Origin: a bacterium
GTDB taxonomy: Bacteria; Electryoneota; RPQS01
Assembly: GCA_036504735.1 (NCBI GenBank)
Contig: DASXUQ010000017.1
Coordinates: 159,349 to 223,348 of the forward strand
DNA length: 64,000 bases
Reading direction: 5' to 3'
The translations under genes and the position numbers were made by a program. The notes beneath the pieces were generated by a model. The model worked only from the letters and a program-made list of their open reading frames with translations, was not told where the DNA came from and ran no database searches. This document shows positions 34,416 through 43,136 of this stretch, piece after piece (position 1 is the first letter of the stretch; every line of letters starts with the position of its first letter).

Positions 34416-37400
34416 TTAGTTGGCTTTGACCTTCACGCGGTAGAAGTACTTCATGTCTACGGCGTTGACGTCAATGAAGGTGCTGTCCGTGGTGCCGCCG
34501 ATGGAGTCGGTGGGCAGCGGGATCAGATTCAGAGAGGTACTGCGGTAGACGACGTACCGGCGGCCAGTCAGCGGATTGCCCAGCGAGTCCTGCGTGACAT
34601 GATTCCACGCAAGGCGGACGCTACTCGACGTTGTCCACGGTTCAATTACCACGTTGGACACAGGCCGCGGCGACGCGGCGGCAATGCTGCCCGTGAGGTT
34701 GTAGATGGCGGACTGGTTGGCGTCGCTGGAAGAGACCTTCGATACCACCAGCACGTACCAATCGGTAACGGTGGGCGTGAAGTTCAGCGTCTCATCCAGA
34801 CCGGGTCCGGCGGCGTTGGCCGATGCGAGATAGATGGCACGGCTCTGATAGGCGGTGGAGTCGCGATGCAGACGCAATTCGACGTCAGAACTGCCGGAGA
34901 GCATGTCACAGACGAAGCGGTAGGGAGTTCCGGCAATCATCATGACTTCATACATGTTGAACGCGCCTCGAACCGGAATCGTATCCGGATTGGTGATCTG
35001 CCACGGATAGGTGGACAGTTCGCGACCCACAGTATTCTCATACTGGAGAACCACACTGTCGGTGGCGCTGTTCCAGTTGATGACGCCGGGATACCACGCG
35101 CTCTGACTGGAGGTCAGACGCCAGGGGACGATGACATAATCCGTCGCGCCACTGCCGTAGGCAGAAGAGGTGACCAGCGAGGAGAAGCCACCGGTGGTTC
35201 CGGTGTAGTCACTGTAGAGATACATGTCAAAGTCAGCGGAGGGACCTTTGGGAAGCAAGGCCGCGCCGATGGCATAACCACCGGCCGTCGGGATCTGCAG
35301 ACCGTCGCAGTTGGGATAGGCGCCACTGCCCTGAACGGGGGGAGCGAGGCGTTGCAGGGTCGTCCCACGAGTCATCGCCAACGGGCTCCAGACGTACTGG
35401 CCGGACCAGTTGTTATCGGTCTCATTGGATTCCGGCACGACATTGCCGCCGTCCAGCATGAAGCTCATGGTGTGGCGTCCGCCGCGAACGCTCGCAACGG
35501 CAGCCGGCATGGACTCGGTCATGGTGAGAGGAGCCAGCGCCGCCAGAGTCGACATGGAACCCACCTGAACGTTATCAAGCTGGGTTACGATGGTGTAACC
35601 GAGGGGAGCCGAAGCATAGCCGCCGTTATACCACGCGACGTTCAGGTAGCTGGTGGCATTTCCCGTAATCGCGGTGGGGAAATGGGTGTTGTTCTGCGAC
35701 GCGTCATTGGTGTTGCGCGCGACCATGGCGGCATCCCATCCGGGATGAGCCGTACCAGGCAGCAGGTTCGCCGCCGGATTGCTGAAGAAGTCGAAGGTGT
35801 AGCTGCCACTCACGCCGTAGCTGGCCGAAGAGGCCTTCATGACGACCGCCACATACCATCCCGTGGTAGTGGGGGTGAAGGTCAGGTACTCATTTCCGTT
35901 GGCGCCGGTGCTGTTGACGGTGTAGGTATACTCGCCGATGGAATAGTAGTTGACACCCTGGCCGTAGATCGAAAGGCGGACATCGAGCCCACCGGTCACA
36001 TCCACCGCGCCGACAAAGTACGGGGTGCCGGCGGTGAGGTTGATCTCATACATGTCGAAGACGGCATTGACATCGAGTGTGTGGCTGGTCGTGTACGGCG
36101 GATACCAGGAAGCCGTGCTGGCCTGCTCCACTTCCACGGCATAGTCGGACGTCGACGCATCACTGTAGCGGACCGCCTGGAAGAGGCGGTTCATGGGGCT
36201 GATGACGTTGCCATTGACAAGAATCATGTCGGGAACGCCGCCGCCCTGCCCGCTGTACTTCTGATAGGTATCGAAGCCCGTCGTGTCGGTGTAGGCATCG
36301 GCATAGGAATAGAGGTCGACGTCATTGCCGGTCTGGGGCAGAACGGCGCAACCGAGCCACCACGTGCTGCCGGACGGAACGCTGCGGAAACCGTCGCCAT
36401 TGTAGTAGGTGGGGTTGCCGCCGGACTTGAGGGGAGGAGCGGTGCGGACGCCGTAGCTCTGGGCTGTCCAGTTGAGCGGGGACCAGCAATTCTGCTGCGT
36501 GTAGGTGTTGTTGCCTTCGTTGTACTCGGCAAAGGCGTTGTTGGGATCGAGCAGGAATTGCCAGGTGTGACGGCCACCGCGAACGGTGAGCGGGCCGTAG
36601 TTATTGAAGGTGAAGTCCTGGTACGGTGCAATACGGGGTGACCATCCGGCCCAGAAGACCGCGCCACCGTCGAGCCAGCTTTCGCTGTAAACACCGGACG
36701 TTCCGGAATCGGGAGCCGGAGTGAAAGCCCAGTTATAGCCGCACACGTTCATGTACGTGTTGTTGGTGTTGCCGTCGAGGGTCGTGATCAGGCACGCATC
36801 GCCCGTCGCGTTGTTCGCGTTGCGGGGAACGATGGGGCTGGACCATCCGGCGCGGGTCCACGGCAGGACATCCGGTTCAATCCAGTTGATGGCGTTGACC
36901 AGATTGGGCTTGGTACCGATCTCGTGCGAGCCCGTGTAGGGCGTGCCGTTATCATGCAGGTAGGCGCGCATGTCGGTGGGGGAAGCCGTAATACCGTACT
37001 TGCCCTGCAGCACACCCTGCAGGTCATTGCCGGCGGCGGTGACGATGGGCGTGGCACTGGAGGTGCCGCTGAAGGAGCGGGTGTACATCTGATTGCGGTT
37101 GCCGGTGGGATTGTACAGGTCGCCGTAACCGATGGTGTAGACATCCTGTCCCCAGCCATTGCAGTCCACGCGGCTGCCATAGTTGGACCAGCACATGGCA
37201 TCCTGAGACGCGGAGTGGCTGGCGCCGACGAGAATCGCGCGGGAATCGCGGTAGGTGCGGTCGAAGCGGCTACTGTAGCGGGCGGCGTCCAGATCCATCT
37301 GGCCGTTGCCTGCGGCTTCGTACACGAGGCGTCCGTTGGCCGTGACGGTCTGGATCGCCGCGAAATTGTCATCCCAATACTCGATGGCAATGTAACCGAA

Positions 37401-38549
37401 CTGGCCGCAGTTGCCGCAGGTGTTGTCGCAGGAGTAGCCGGGATTGGGGCCGTAGTTGTGAATTTCGATGAACTCGGACTCGCCGCTGAACAGGTGGCTC
37501 GAGGCATTGGTGATGCCCGTCGCCCATGTGCGGTTGAGAATTCCTACAGATTCGCCTTTGGGCGTTACGTTGGGGCTCTCGCCAGACATGCCGTAGGTGT
37601 TGTCGCAGGCGCCGATGATGCCGGAGCAGGCGTCGCCGTGGTCGGCTGTGCCGCCGCCGTCACCGCCGTCAAGCACGGCGAAGCCGGAGGGGAAATCTTC
37701 GTGGTCTTCAGTCCAGTCCCATTCGATGTCTACGGTCCATGCATTGAAATGGCCGTGTCCCCAGCCGCCGTAATAGGTGCCGGCGTAATCGGAATTAACG
37801 CCTGTGGGGGCGGGGCCGTGGTAGGTCTGATTGGCGACGTAGCTCGGGGTGGTGGGGGCAATGTCCGTGCAGGCGGGCGCGCCCTTGGGCTGATAGAAGG
37901 CCGTTTCGACGATGTCGAGCTTAATGACGCTGCGAAGCAGAGTCTCGGGAGCGGGATTGGAACGGATGTCGAGAATGTAGAAGTTGTTCAGGTTGGCGAG
38001 GTCTTCGCCGATGTTCTGCTCACCGGTGCGCTCCCAGTTGTCGAGCGTCTCTTCGGAGAGTTCCATCTCGCGGCGCATGGTGATTTCCGGATGCGCAGCG
38101 AGGAAGTTAAGCAGGGGAGCGACGTTGGCGGAGGCCTTGGAATAGGGCGCGGTGCCGTTCCAGCGGATCATGGATTCTTCGGTGAACTTCACAATCAGGC
38201 GGTCGGTGAGGGAGACGTCTACGCAGTTCAGGTAGAAATCTTTGGCCGTGATCTGGCGCGGCTTCAGCGGACCTTCATGCTTGGGGAAGTACATCGGGGG
38301 AAAGGCTTCGGGGGCGCGATCCGGATTGGTAGGCAGGCCGATGAAGCCGGAATTGTCTTGAGACTCGGGGACGCGAACGGTCGCGCCGGGGAGATTGAGA
38401 TGGTCCCGGGCCGCAATCACCGGCTCCCAGCCCGACGGGGCGGAGACGGCGGAATGCTGGGCGATGGGACCGGCGAACAGAATGAGTGCGCTGCCGCTCA
38501 CCAGCACGAGGAGGAGCAGAAGCACTGCATTAGGCAGAGCTTTCTTCAT
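34416..38549 (-). CDS. Secreted subtilisin-like (S8) serine peptidase, long paralogue
   Basis: The 1377-residue protein has a signal peptide (about 1-27) and a pro-region (about 95-225) with KDFYLNCVDVSLTDRLIVKF. The S8 domain has Asp 274 (WTVDIEWDW), His 304 (DHGDACSG), Asn 415 (AAGNGQMD) and Ser 497 (SGTSSATP). The C-terminal half is a duplicated pair of modules: CARDB-like (WSSPIVPRNANNAT and WDAAMVARNTNDAS) plus a pre-peptidase-like beta module, twice, then a fibronectin-like end with KYFYRVKVKAN. The 946-residue neighbour has this pair once. It should be an extracellular peptidase; the substrate is unknown. GAGGAG lies six bases upstream of the ATG. It is preceded by 18 bases and the small coiled-coil protein gene, which is probably cotranscribed. 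Confidence 0.93.
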   Translation of the reverse strand: MKKALPNAVLLLLLVLVSGSALILFAGPIAQHSAVSAPSGWEPVIAARDHLNLPGATVRVPESQDNSGFIGLPTNPDRAPEAFPPMYFPKHEGPLKPRQITAKDFYLNCVDVSLTDRLIVKFTEESMIRWNGTAPYSKASANVAPLLNFLAAHPEITMRREMELSEETLDNWERTGEQNIGEDLANLNNFYILDIRSNPAPETLLRSVIKLDIVETAFYQPKGAPACTDIAPTTPSYVANQTYHGPAPTGVNSDYAGTYYGGWGHGHFNAWTVDIEWDWTEDHEDFPSGFAVLDGGDGGGTADHGDACSGIIGACDNTYGMSGESPNVTPKGESVGILNRTWATGITNASSHLFSGESEFIEIHNYGPNPGYSCDNTCGNCGQFGYIAIEYWDDNFAAIQTVTANGRLVYEAAGNGQMDLDAARYSSRFDRTYRDSRAILVGASHSASQDAMCWSNYGSRVDCNGWGQDVYTIGYGDLYNPTGNRNQMYTRSFSGTSSATPIVTAAGNDLQGVLQGKYGITASPTDMRAYLHDNGTPYTGSHEIGTKPNLVNAINWIEPDVLPWTRAGWSSPIVPRNANNATGDACLITTLDGNTNNTYMNVCGYNWAFTPAPDSGTSGVYSESWLDGGAVFWAGWSPRIAPYQDFTFNNYGPLTVRGGRHTWQFLLDPNNAFAEYNEGNNTYTQQNCWSPLNWTAQSYGVRTAPPLKSGGNPTYYNGDGFRSVPSGSTWWLGCAVLPQTGNDVDLYSYADAYTDTTGFDTYQKYSGQGGGVPDMILVNGNVISPMNRLFQAVRYSDASTSDYAVEVEQASTASWYPPYTTSHTLDVNAVFDMYEINLTAGTPYFVGAVDVTGGLDVRLSIYGQGVNYYSIGEYTYTVNSTGANGNEYLTFTPTTTGWYVAVVMKASSASYGVSGSYTFDFFSNPAANLLPGTAHPGWDAAMVARNTNDASQNNTHFPTAITGNATSYLNVAWYNGGYASAPLGYTIVTQLDNVQVGSMSTLAALAPLTMTESMPAAVASVRGGRHTMSFMLDGGNVVPESNETDNNWSGQYVWSPLAMTRGTTLQRLAPPVQGSGAYPNCDGLQIPTAGGYAIGAALLPKGPSADFDMYLYSDYTGTTGGFSSLVTSSAYGSGATDYVIVPWRLTSSQSAWYPGVINWNSATDSVVLQYENTVGRELSTYPWQITNPDTIPVRGAFNMYEVMMIAGTPYRFVCDMLSGSSDVELRLHRDSTAYQSRAIYLASANAAGPGLDETLNFTPTVTDWYVLVVSKVSSSDANQSAIYNLTGSIAAASPRPVSNVVIEPWTTSSSVRLAWNHVTQDSLGNPLTGRRYVVYRSTSLNLIPLPTDSIGGTTDSTFIDVNAVDMKYFYRVKVKAN

Positions 38550-38567
38550 GAGGGTCTCCTCGATGGG

Positions 38568-38978
38568 TTATTTGCTGGATGTGGTGGTGGACTGAGCCGG
38601 AGCGTGTTTTTCGATCTGGGGAAGAGCCTGGGGCTGGGGAGGATTTCTCCAGTTGTTGAGAGCCTGCTCGATTTCGGCGACGCGGGCGGCATCCCCCTTA
38701 TCCTGCGCCCACTGGAGGAGGATTTCGAGGCGGCTGATTTCGCCCTGACGCTTGGTCTCGGCGATCTGAAGCTGGAGTTCATCCTGATGCTGCGGGGTAG
38801 CGGTAGCGATCTGGGCTTCGAGAGCCTCTATTTGAGCCTTGGTGGAGGCGGACAAGTCTTGAATCTGGGCCTGATAATCGGCGCGGGGGGTGGTGGCCTG
38901 AGCTTTTGCCGTCTGGGCAAAGCTGAATGAGCAGAGCATTCCCAAGGCCAGTACAATCGAGAGCAGTCTTACAAACAT
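38568..38978 (-). CDS. Small exported coiled-coil protein
   Basis: The 136-residue protein has a signal peptide (1-21, ending SFSFAQ), then a long helical, Gln/Glu/Ala-rich segment (about 35-110) that looks like a coiled coil. It ends in a Pro/Gln-rich and then Ser/Thr-rich tail. I recognise no family. GAGGAG six bases upstream gives a firm start, and its stop is 18 bases before the long S8 peptidase, so the two form an operon. A periplasmic helper, inhibitor or linker for the peptidase is possible from position alone. Confidence 0.78.
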   Translation of the reverse strand: MFVRLLSIVLALGMLCSFSFAQTAKAQATTPRADYQAQIQDLSASTKAQIEALEAQIATATPQHQDELQLQIAETKRQGEISRLEILLQWAQDKGDAARVAEIEQALNNWRNPPQPQALPQIEKHAPAQSTTTSSK

Positions 38979-39629
38979 GCGTTTCTCCTCTTAGCATGAG
39001 CATGAATAGGATGGATGAAGAACAGACAGGATAATATACACTTAGATTTGACTGAGCGCAAGAAGCTCAAAGTTCTAATTCGAGGGGTTTCTTCATAGTA
39101 AAATTATAATTTTATGTTGCTTAGCAGAAAGATTTTTGCCGATTTTGCAAATTTTGATATTGTTGACCCAGAAATCCTCGTATGAGCCAGTGGTAGATGG
39201 GCGTGAGTAAAGAATGCGGACCGCCGAACGGCATGTGTCAACATGGCATATGCAGCTTCCATAATCGAGAGGTTTGCACAATGGAAAGGGATGCCTCGCT
39301 CAATAACGGGAAATCAGCGTGATCATGATGGAACAGAAATGAAATGCGACGCGTCATACGATTGCGATAGATATGGCAAATATTTTTTTATTAATCGGTT
39401 ATGTATTAAAATCAAAAAAAGTGACAAGAATACCAATAAATCGGGATTGTATTGGGCTAGTCAATGCGTGTGGATTTAAGAAAATGATAGATAAATTTAG
39501 CATTGATATGATTAGTTCGATATCGTATATTAGCGCAGCGGATCGGCAAGAAGGATCAGAAAAAAGCTATTTCAATTCTTGTCTATCCAGCCAGTAATTG
39601 TCACGGCTAATAACTTTACGGAGCGTGTC
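38979..39629. other. AT-rich gene-free region
   Basis: These 650 bases are clearly AT-richer than the surroundings, especially 39100-39600. The short open frames have no recognisable character. I see no transposase, tRNA or terminator. It separates the peptidase operon (-) from an AT-richer pair of genes (+) and may be an island edge. Confidence 0.45.
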
Positions 39630-41105
39630 ATGAAAATTCGTCAGAGCGTGTTCGGTATTCTTGTTCTTCTTGCAGTTTCGTCTTTGGCATTCGGCCAACA
39701 ATCCATGGTGTTTGTTTCGTATTTCAGCCAAGATTCCACAGAGGCTCTTGGCTGCGGATGCACACCGGAAACCCGCGTGCCGTTTCCAGACAGTACTCGG
39801 TTATGCGTTGTGTGGGACGTAAATCATGCCACCAATCCTGGACCCGACACTGGGGATTTGTTGCCAATCCGAGGTCAAGGGTATGGTCAGACGAATTTCA
39901 GAACCACGATATTCAATGGCGCCGAGAGCGGGCTGGGAGCAGGCTTCTTCGTATTCGACCCTGCGTTGGTCATCGCCCATCCTGTGGCCGCTGATTCCTC
40001 TTGGTATTATCTCCAGATCTGCGGGTCGAGTTGTTCATGGCATTCGGCCTCGTTTCAAGCTCTTGCCGGTCCAAACGAGATCGAGTTAACTTCTGCCGAC
40101 TGGACATGCGCAGAGACTACTTGCAGTGGTTATTCAGACTATGACTCCACGGAGATTCCGAACAACAATTTTGAACAGGATACTGTCCACACCGTGGCTT
40201 GGGGTGTCCCGCCCGACTTGACGCTTTACCCAAATCCGGCAACTAATCAGTTGACCTTACGTTGGCGCTCTACCTGTGCATCGTCGTATAAAGTCTACTC
40301 GTCTTCGTCGCCTTATGGGTCCTACACGACTTTGATAGGAACTACTTCCGACACCACACTTACTATTACCCAGCCGACAGATGCGAAGCAGTTCTATAGC
40401 GTGGTCTCCTACATGGATTGGGATCAAGTTGGAGTTGACCACAATCGAGGGGTGTCCTTTATGGATAGCCGACTAGTGACAGAGTATGATTCGACCACGT
40501 GGACTGAGGCTGCTGTTTACGATTCTGCGCGCAAATATGCTCTAGATTTTCTGCGAGACAGCACCCACGCAGATCACGAGACGGCACGATTGGCTGTGGC
40601 TGAAATCGTCAATTACCATGATGCTACCCACGAACGGGTCATAGAGGTTATCGACTCATTGGCTACACTCGGAGTGGTATCGTCCAGAGAAGTCCCGTAT
40701 CTATATCGTTTGTTTGAGTTAGTTTTTGAAGATACTGCACTCACGGATGTTGAATTTAATGACAGTCTCAACATCTATGTTGACGATGTAACTGCAGTAT
40801 CTTGGAATGATGGCGAGTTTGTGTGCTTAACGATGGCAAGTGTTGGGTCGCATAGCTGGGATTACCGGAATACGGGTTATCGATTCAATTTCGGAAATAG
40901 TCTTGATAATCATGAGCCCCCCAACTGGCGGTGGCTCGTGGAGCGAGATTTGGTTGGTGCCGGTTTGTGGCTCCTGCGGTATGGCCAAAGCGGCGCGTGG
41001 GTAACTGGCGGCTGGGTTGGTGGCGTTGTCTGGGGGCTTGCCGGGGGCATAATAACCTCGGACGCAGCATGGGTTGAGTGGTCTTTGACGCATAATCATA
41101 TGTAA
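39630..41105 (+). CDS. Secreted protein of unknown function with a fibronectin-like segment
   Basis: The 491-residue protein has a signal peptide (MKIRQSVFGILVLLAVSSL, ending AFGQQ). A Cys-containing region (about 20-190) has GCGCTPETRVPFPDS and ICGSSCSWHS. A fibronectin type III-like segment (about 200-265) follows, with LTLYPNPATNQLTLRW. The middle (about 290-420) is mostly helical and acidic. The end is Gly- and Trp-rich (VTGGWVGGVVWGLAGGIITS) and may enter or cross a membrane. There is no T9SS tail. GGAG lies six bases before the ATG. Codon use is more AT-rich than in most genes here. Family not recognised; the next gene, a small membrane protein, may be its partner. Confidence 0.8.
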   Translation: MKIRQSVFGILVLLAVSSLAFGQQSMVFVSYFSQDSTEALGCGCTPETRVPFPDSTRLCVVWDVNHATNPGPDTGDLLPIRGQGYGQTNFRTTIFNGAESGLGAGFFVFDPALVIAHPVAADSSWYYLQICGSSCSWHSASFQALAGPNEIELTSADWTCAETTCSGYSDYDSTEIPNNNFEQDTVHTVAWGVPPDLTLYPNPATNQLTLRWRSTCASSYKVYSSSSPYGSYTTLIGTTSDTTLTITQPTDAKQFYSVVSYMDWDQVGVDHNRGVSFMDSRLVTEYDSTTWTEAAVYDSARKYALDFLRDSTHADHETARLAVAEIVNYHDATHERVIEVIDSLATLGVVSSREVPYLYRLFELVFEDTALTDVEFNDSLNIYVDDVTAVSWNDGEFVCLTMASVGSHSWDYRNTGYRFNFGNSLDNHEPPNWRWLVERDLVGAGLWLLRYGQSGAWVTGGWVGGVVWGLAGGIITSDAAWVEWSLTHNHM

Positions 41106-41125
41106 TCGATAATGTGGAGTTGATT

Positions 41126-41494
41126 ATGCAGTGGATGAACTTCGTGGGCGGGATAGCTACCGCCTTCTTCTCAGCCCTCATCTTGGCGATAATGGATAGA
41201 CGTGCTTACAAGGTGTTCTATACGTATCGCAGGAAGTTTTTGAATTACAGACACTTGAAGAGTTCGCACGATGCTCTCGTGTTCGTGCTGATATTTACTT
41301 GTCTATGGGTGAGCTTCTTCTTGTCTGAAACCTCGAATGCTGTTACTGCAATCGAATATTTGGGGCATTGGGCAGGGGTAGCTTTCGTTTGTATCGTGCT
41401 GATCATGTACGCCTTGGCGTACATGGTCTATCGTATGCTGAACGAGAGTCACACTTTCCAACAAAGTTCTTCCAAGGGCGTTGAAGAGCCGTAG
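41126..41494 (+). CDS. Small membrane protein, unrecognised
   Basis: The 122-residue protein has three likely membrane segments (about 4-24, 50-68, 78-102), a basic loop after the first (RRAYKVFYTYRRKF) and a hydrophilic tail. ATG 41126 follows GGAG by six bases; the GTG at 41114 is in frame but overlaps that site. It starts 20 bases after the Gly/Trp-rich protein, so the two are an operon closed by the terminator at 41524-41562. It resembles no family I can name. Confidence 0.72.
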   Translation: MQWMNFVGGIATAFFSALILAIMDRRAYKVFYTYRRKFLNYRHLKSSHDALVFVLIFTCLWVSFFLSETSNAVTAIEYLGHWAGVAFVCIVLIMYALAYMVYRMLNESHTFQQSSSKGVEEP

Positions 41495-41523
41495 GCCAAA
41501 CGTGAGCAATTTTCGGTGTTGGC

Positions 41524-41562
41524 AAACTGCCCCACGAGGTCGCATCGTGGGGCAGTTTGTTA
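41524..41562 (+). terminator. Terminator of the AT-rich pair
   Basis: A long perfect stem, AAACTGCCCCACGA with TCGTGGGGCAGTTT, has a 7-base loop and is followed by GTTA. The A run on the left could also serve minus-strand transcripts. Confidence 0.9.
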
Positions 41563-42003
41563 TACGCCAAGCTTGCGCTGTTATGCAAGCGCCTTATTTG
41601 TTAGTAGTGCGGGCCCAGCTAATTTATGGGGTCGTATCGAGAAGGGTCGGCTGCAAGTTGCCAATACAGCACACAAAGCAACCCCGCGATTTAAAAGGTC
41701 GGCCTACTGGTTGTGGTCACCGACATATAAACTTGACACGCGTCTTAGATTTTAGCAAATTAGAGAGTTGGGTCCAGCTTCGGCTGTGCTCACGTTGCGC
41801 ATGGGCTGCGCAGAGAGATCAAGAAAGCACGAGTATAACAGGCGTAATATCATAAATGTAAAGGTGTTGGCATAATATTTGTTATGATGAAGAGATTGCT
41901 GTAACAGGCTGAACCGTTGCATTAAGCGTTTTAGCCTGATAGGGTGTCAAATGCTCGGGTTACAAGGTACGATGCGGATCATCTGTTGGAAGAGGGATCG
42001 AAT
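41563..42003. other. Gene-free leader before the 42-50 kb gene set
   Basis: I see no gene here. There is a hairpin AAGCTTGCG with CAAGCGCCTT (about 41570-41593), and CAGGCTGAAC can pair with GTTTTAGCCTG (about 41906-41940). The latter lies about 65 bases before the cargo start codon and could be in its mRNA leader. The composition is AT-richer than average. Confidence 0.4.
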
Positions 42004-42864
42004 ATGAAGTCTTTGCACTATGGATTGGTTACTGTTGTTTTGTTAATGATGATGGCTTTGCCGGTCTCGGCTCAATGGACCTCGGAGTGGAGCAGCAGCA
42101 GTCTGCCGAGCGCCGTGGTCAGTGGGTGGCTGCAATTTCAGCAGACGGGCAGCACTTGGGATTACCGGTACTATACTTTGGACACACTGGCGTTTCGCGT
42201 CATGGACGGCTCGCTCTCGGGCACGACGCAGTACACGTACACGTTCAGCGCGGCGGAGCGGTTGGCGGGCGAGTTGGTCTACTCGCTGGGTGAAGATCTG
42301 ACGGGAGACGGTATTGTAGAATTTTACGTGCTGGCGGCCTACGGCACGGCGTCCGCTTACCGGACGACCGCGAAGGTGTTCGACATTACAACGGGCAACA
42401 CGATTTTTTTGCGGGACATCGCGAGCTATTCTTATACGGCAGTGTCCATCTGGGATGCGAATAACGACGGCACGCTGGACGGGGTGTTCACGCGGTACGA
42501 TTATCCGTCGGGAGCGAACTACGCCTATGAAGTGTATAACACGGGTGTCGCGGCGGGAATCAGCGGCCATCCGCAGACGCCGCGGCAGTTCGACCTTCAC
42601 CAGAATTATCCGAATCCTTTTAATCCCTCGACGCGCATCGACTATGAGCTGAACACTCCGGGACGGGTGGAACTGGAGATTATGAACGTGCTGGGACAGA
42701 GAGTGAGAACGGTAGTGGACGAATCGCAGGGGGCGGGGCGGCATTCGACGCTGTGGGACGGCAAGGACGCGAGCGGCAATGCGCAGGCATCGGGCCCATA
42801 TTATTATCAGATTCGCATCGACGGCAAGGCACAGCAGACGCGGCAGATGCTGCTGCTGAAATAA
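42004..42864 (+). CDS. Secreted protein with T9SS type A sorting domain
   Basis: The 286-residue protein has a signal peptide (MKSLHYGLVTVVLLMMMAL, ending VSAQW) and a short beta-rich body (about 25-190) with DLTGDGIVEFYV and DANNDGTLDGVF. Those are Asp/Asn-rich loops like FG-GAP or calcium-binding repeats. The T9SS sorting module (about 195-286) follows: DLHQNYPNPFNPSTRIDY, LGQRVRTVVD, and a FlgD-like WDGKDASGNAQASGPYYYQI ending RQMLLLK. GAGGGA lies six bases upstream. Its stop is only 14 bases before the PqqD-like gene, so it may be the first gene of the modification cassette and, possibly, its exported partner. Confidence 0.9.
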   Translation: MKSLHYGLVTVVLLMMMALPVSAQWTSEWSSSSLPSAVVSGWLQFQQTGSTWDYRYYTLDTLAFRVMDGSLSGTTQYTYTFSAAERLAGELVYSLGEDLTGDGIVEFYVLAAYGTASAYRTTAKVFDITTGNTIFLRDIASYSYTAVSIWDANNDGTLDGVFTRYDYPSGANYAYEVYNTGVAAGISGHPQTPRQFDLHQNYPNPFNPSTRIDYELNTPGRVELEIMNVLGQRVRTVVDESQGAGRHSTLWDGKDASGNAQASGPYYYQIRIDGKAQQTRQMLLLK

Positions 42865-42878
42865 CGGGGACTATCTTT

Positions 42879-43136
42879 GTGAGCACCTGGCAACTTATTC
42901 GCGGCCTGGCTCTGAGCGAGTCCGGCTTTGTTTTCCTGCCGAGCACCGGCGAGACTTTTACGGTCAATGAGCCGGGGCGCACGGTGATTCTGGGTCTGCA
43001 GGACCATAAGACAGTGGCGGAAATTATCGGCAGCATGGCGGAAGGGTACGACGCGGACGCGTTGACGATTCAGCGCGACGTCGAGGACTTTTTGGGCCAG
43101 CTCCGGCAATACCAACTGATGACCGAGGAAGCGTGA
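42879..43136 (+). CDS. PqqD-like peptide chaperone (RiPP recognition element)
   Basis: This small protein has 85 residues. It has the PqqD/RRE pattern: FVFLPSTGETFTVNEPGRTVILGLQDHKTVAEI, then YDADALTIQRDVEDFLGQLRQYQLM, which is the family's winged-helix fold from beta strands to last helix. Such proteins bind the leader part of a peptide and bring it to a modifying enzyme. The start codon is GTG at 42879 with GGGGA eight bases upstream; in-frame codons before it belong to the cargo gene in another frame. Its TGA overlaps the GTG of the ATP-grasp gene, so the two are translationally coupled. The peptide bound is not obvious; see the decarboxylase. Confidence 0.82.
   Translation: MSTWQLIRGLALSESGFVFLPSTGETFTVNEPGRTVILGLQDHKTVAEIIGSMAEGYDADALTIQRDVEDFLGQLRQYQLMTEEA

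Noticed and set aside
34599-38930. Long plus-strand open frames of 680 and 668 codons opposite the long S8 peptidase gene
   Set aside because: They lie antisense to a clearly recognisable peptidase, have repetitive Gly/Arg/Val-rich content and no family character. High GC makes such shadows common.
39093-39597. Short open frames in the AT-rich intergenic region as genes
   Set aside because: No ribosome sites, no family features, and overlap on both strands.
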